Below are positions 5,839 through 6,837 of a stretch of 6,837 bases of DNA, piece after piece. Each line of letters begins with the position of its first letter. Positions within the stretch are counted from its first letter, which is position 1. The DNA comes from Verrucomicrobiota bacterium (lineage in GTDB: Bacteria > Verrucomicrobiota > Verrucomicrobiia > Limisphaerales > UBA9464). Under the pieces are notes generated by a model that saw only the letters and a program-made list of their open reading frames with translations, was not told the origin of the DNA and ran no database searches. The DNA is taken from the NCBI GenBank assembly GCA_025354845.1, contig JANXMD010000685.1:1-6837 (forward strand). Reading direction: 5' to 3'. A program made the position numbers and the translations under genes.

Positions 5839-6837
5839 CGCGTGGCGGCGAACCGTTCGGCGAACGCCACGGCCTTCAGCATGGCCTTGGACTTGTTGAT
5901 CGTTTCCTGGAACTCGGCTTCCGGCGTGGAGTCGTTCACCCAGCCGCCGCCGGCCTGCACGTAGGCCTTGCCATCCTTCACCAGGGCGGTGCGGATGGTG
6001 ATGCAATGATCGGAATTCCCGTTGAAGCCGAAGTACCCCACGCAGCCGCCGTACGGTCCGCGGGTTGTCCCTTCAAGCTCGGAAATCAGCTGCATAGCCC
6101 GGATCTTGGGCGCGCCGCTCAGTGTCCCGGCCGGGAAGGTGGTGCGCATGAGGTCGTAGGCTGAATGCGTCTCCGACAGGCGACCCTCCACCTGGGAGAC
6201 GATGTGCATCACGTGGCTGTATCGCTCGACAACCATCAACTCGCGGACCTGCACGGAGCCGTAGTCGCAGACGCGGCCGATGTCGTTGCGCGCAAGATCC
6301 ACGAGCATGACGTGTTCGGCGCGCTCCTTGGGATCGGCGAGGAGGTCGCGGGCGTTTTCCTGATCCTCGGCCTCCGTCTTGCCGCGGGCCCGGGTGCCGG
6401 CGATGGGACGGATTTCCACATGACGGTCCACGCAGCGGACGTGCAGCTCGGGTGAGGCGCCGACCAGCGCGAATCCATCCAGCTCAAGCAGGAACATGTA
6501 CGGCGACGGATTGATGGAGCGCGCGGCGCGATAGATGTCGAAAGGTTGAGCGGTTACCGGAGTGCTGAAGCGTTGCGAGCCGACGATCTGGATGATGTCG
6601 CCCGCGGTGATGTACTGCTTCGCCGCGAGGACGTTGGCCTTGAAGGCCTCGGGCGTCGTGTTTGACACGAACGGCACCGGCGGCACCTCGGAGGGCAGAC
6701 TCACCGGATGATGTTCCACCGACTGCTCCAGCAGCGCGGTCAGCCGGTCGAGTTCGCCCACGGCGTTCTCGTAGGCCTCCTCGGGCTTCTGGCCGGGTTC
6801 AATCACCGCGTTCACCAGCACGGTGAGCGTCTGGGCA
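5835..6837 (-). CDS. trpE: Anthranilate synthase component I (5' end outside window)
   Basis: TrpE converts chorismate to anthranilate using ammonia supplied by the TrpG glutamine amidotransferase, the first committed step of tryptophan synthesis. The window holds the last 333 residues, essentially the whole chorismate-binding domain; the N-terminal regulatory domain lies off the right edge. Visible motifs include INPSPYMFLL (associated with tryptophan feedback sites), GASPE, PIAGTRARG, ERAEHVMLVDLARNDIGRV, HIVSQVEG, FPAGTLSGAPKIRAM, RGPYGGCVGY and IRTALV. Alanine in PIAGT, rather than the lysine of PIKGT, favours TrpE over aminodeoxychorismate synthase PabB. Near the C-terminus, QAGGGWVNDSTPE departs from the common QAGAGIVADSxPE. 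The stop at 5835-5837 follows ...AERFAATR, a normal end for the family. It precedes purM by 67 bp. No trpG or trpD is visible in the window. Confidence 0.95.
   Translation of the reverse strand, partial: AQTLTVLVNAVIEPGQKPEEAYENAVGELDRLTALLEQSVEHHPVSLPSEVPPVPFVSNTTPEAFKANVLAAKQYITAGDIIQIVGSQRFSTPVTAQPFDIYRAARSINPSPYMFLLELDGFALVGASPELHVRCVDRHVEIRPIAGTRARGKTEAEDQENARDLLADPKERAEHVMLVDLARNDIGRVCDYGSVQVRELMVVERYSHVMHIVSQVEGRLSETHSAYDLMRTTFPAGTLSGAPKIRAMQLISELEGTTRGPYGGCVGYFGFNGNSDHCITIRTALVKDGKAYVQAGGGWVNDSTPEAEFQETINKSKAMLKAVAFAERFAATR

Noticed and set aside
1..6837. CRISPR array, tRNA, insertion sequence, phage or defence system
   Set aside because: There are no spaced direct repeats of CRISPR size, no cloverleaf-like segments noticed, no transposase or nuclease genes, and the gene content is housekeeping. 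The 7-nt arrays have no spacers.

Overview
The window reads as ordinary chromosomal DNA of a GC-rich bacterium with a strong preference for G or C at third codon positions. A Verrucomicrobiota-like host is my best guess. It rests on the style of the heptamer-phased intergenic repeats and on the extended, insertion-bearing Mfd. This is recall-based inference, and no marker gene here proves it.

Layout, left to right. Positions 2-130 hold the last 42 codons of an unidentified plus-strand gene. Positions 131-311 are a non-coding spacer between convergent genes. It is built of 7-nt tandem repeats (GGAGATC/GGAGATG, then GTTGAAG-like units), with a distant inverted copy that could fold into a long hairpin. 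Everything from 312 to the right edge lies on the minus strand and is transcribed right to left: trpE (5' end cut off by the window), a possible 24-codon linker ORF, purM, a small four-helix membrane protein of unknown function, and mfd. Gaps are short: the linker ORF fills the trpE-purM gap, about 82 bp separate purM from the membrane gene, and 46-229 bp separate the membrane gene from mfd depending on the mfd start. The four main genes could be one transcription unit.

The genes do not form one pathway. TrpE makes anthranilate from chorismate (tryptophan synthesis). PurM makes aminoimidazole ribonucleotide (purine synthesis). Mfd removes stalled RNA polymerase at DNA lesions and recruits excision repair. 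The membrane protein has no recognisable role.

I see no phage, IS, CRISPR, tRNA or rRNA, and no convincing new multi-gene system. The points worth a second look are local: the heptamer-repeat spacer; the 24-codon ORF joined to trpE by GTGA and to purM by ATGA; two insertions in Mfd (an alanine-rich one in the polymerase-interaction domain and a charged one of about 58 residues before the C-terminal domain); an unreliable Mfd N-terminus; and an atypical C-terminal TrpE motif.
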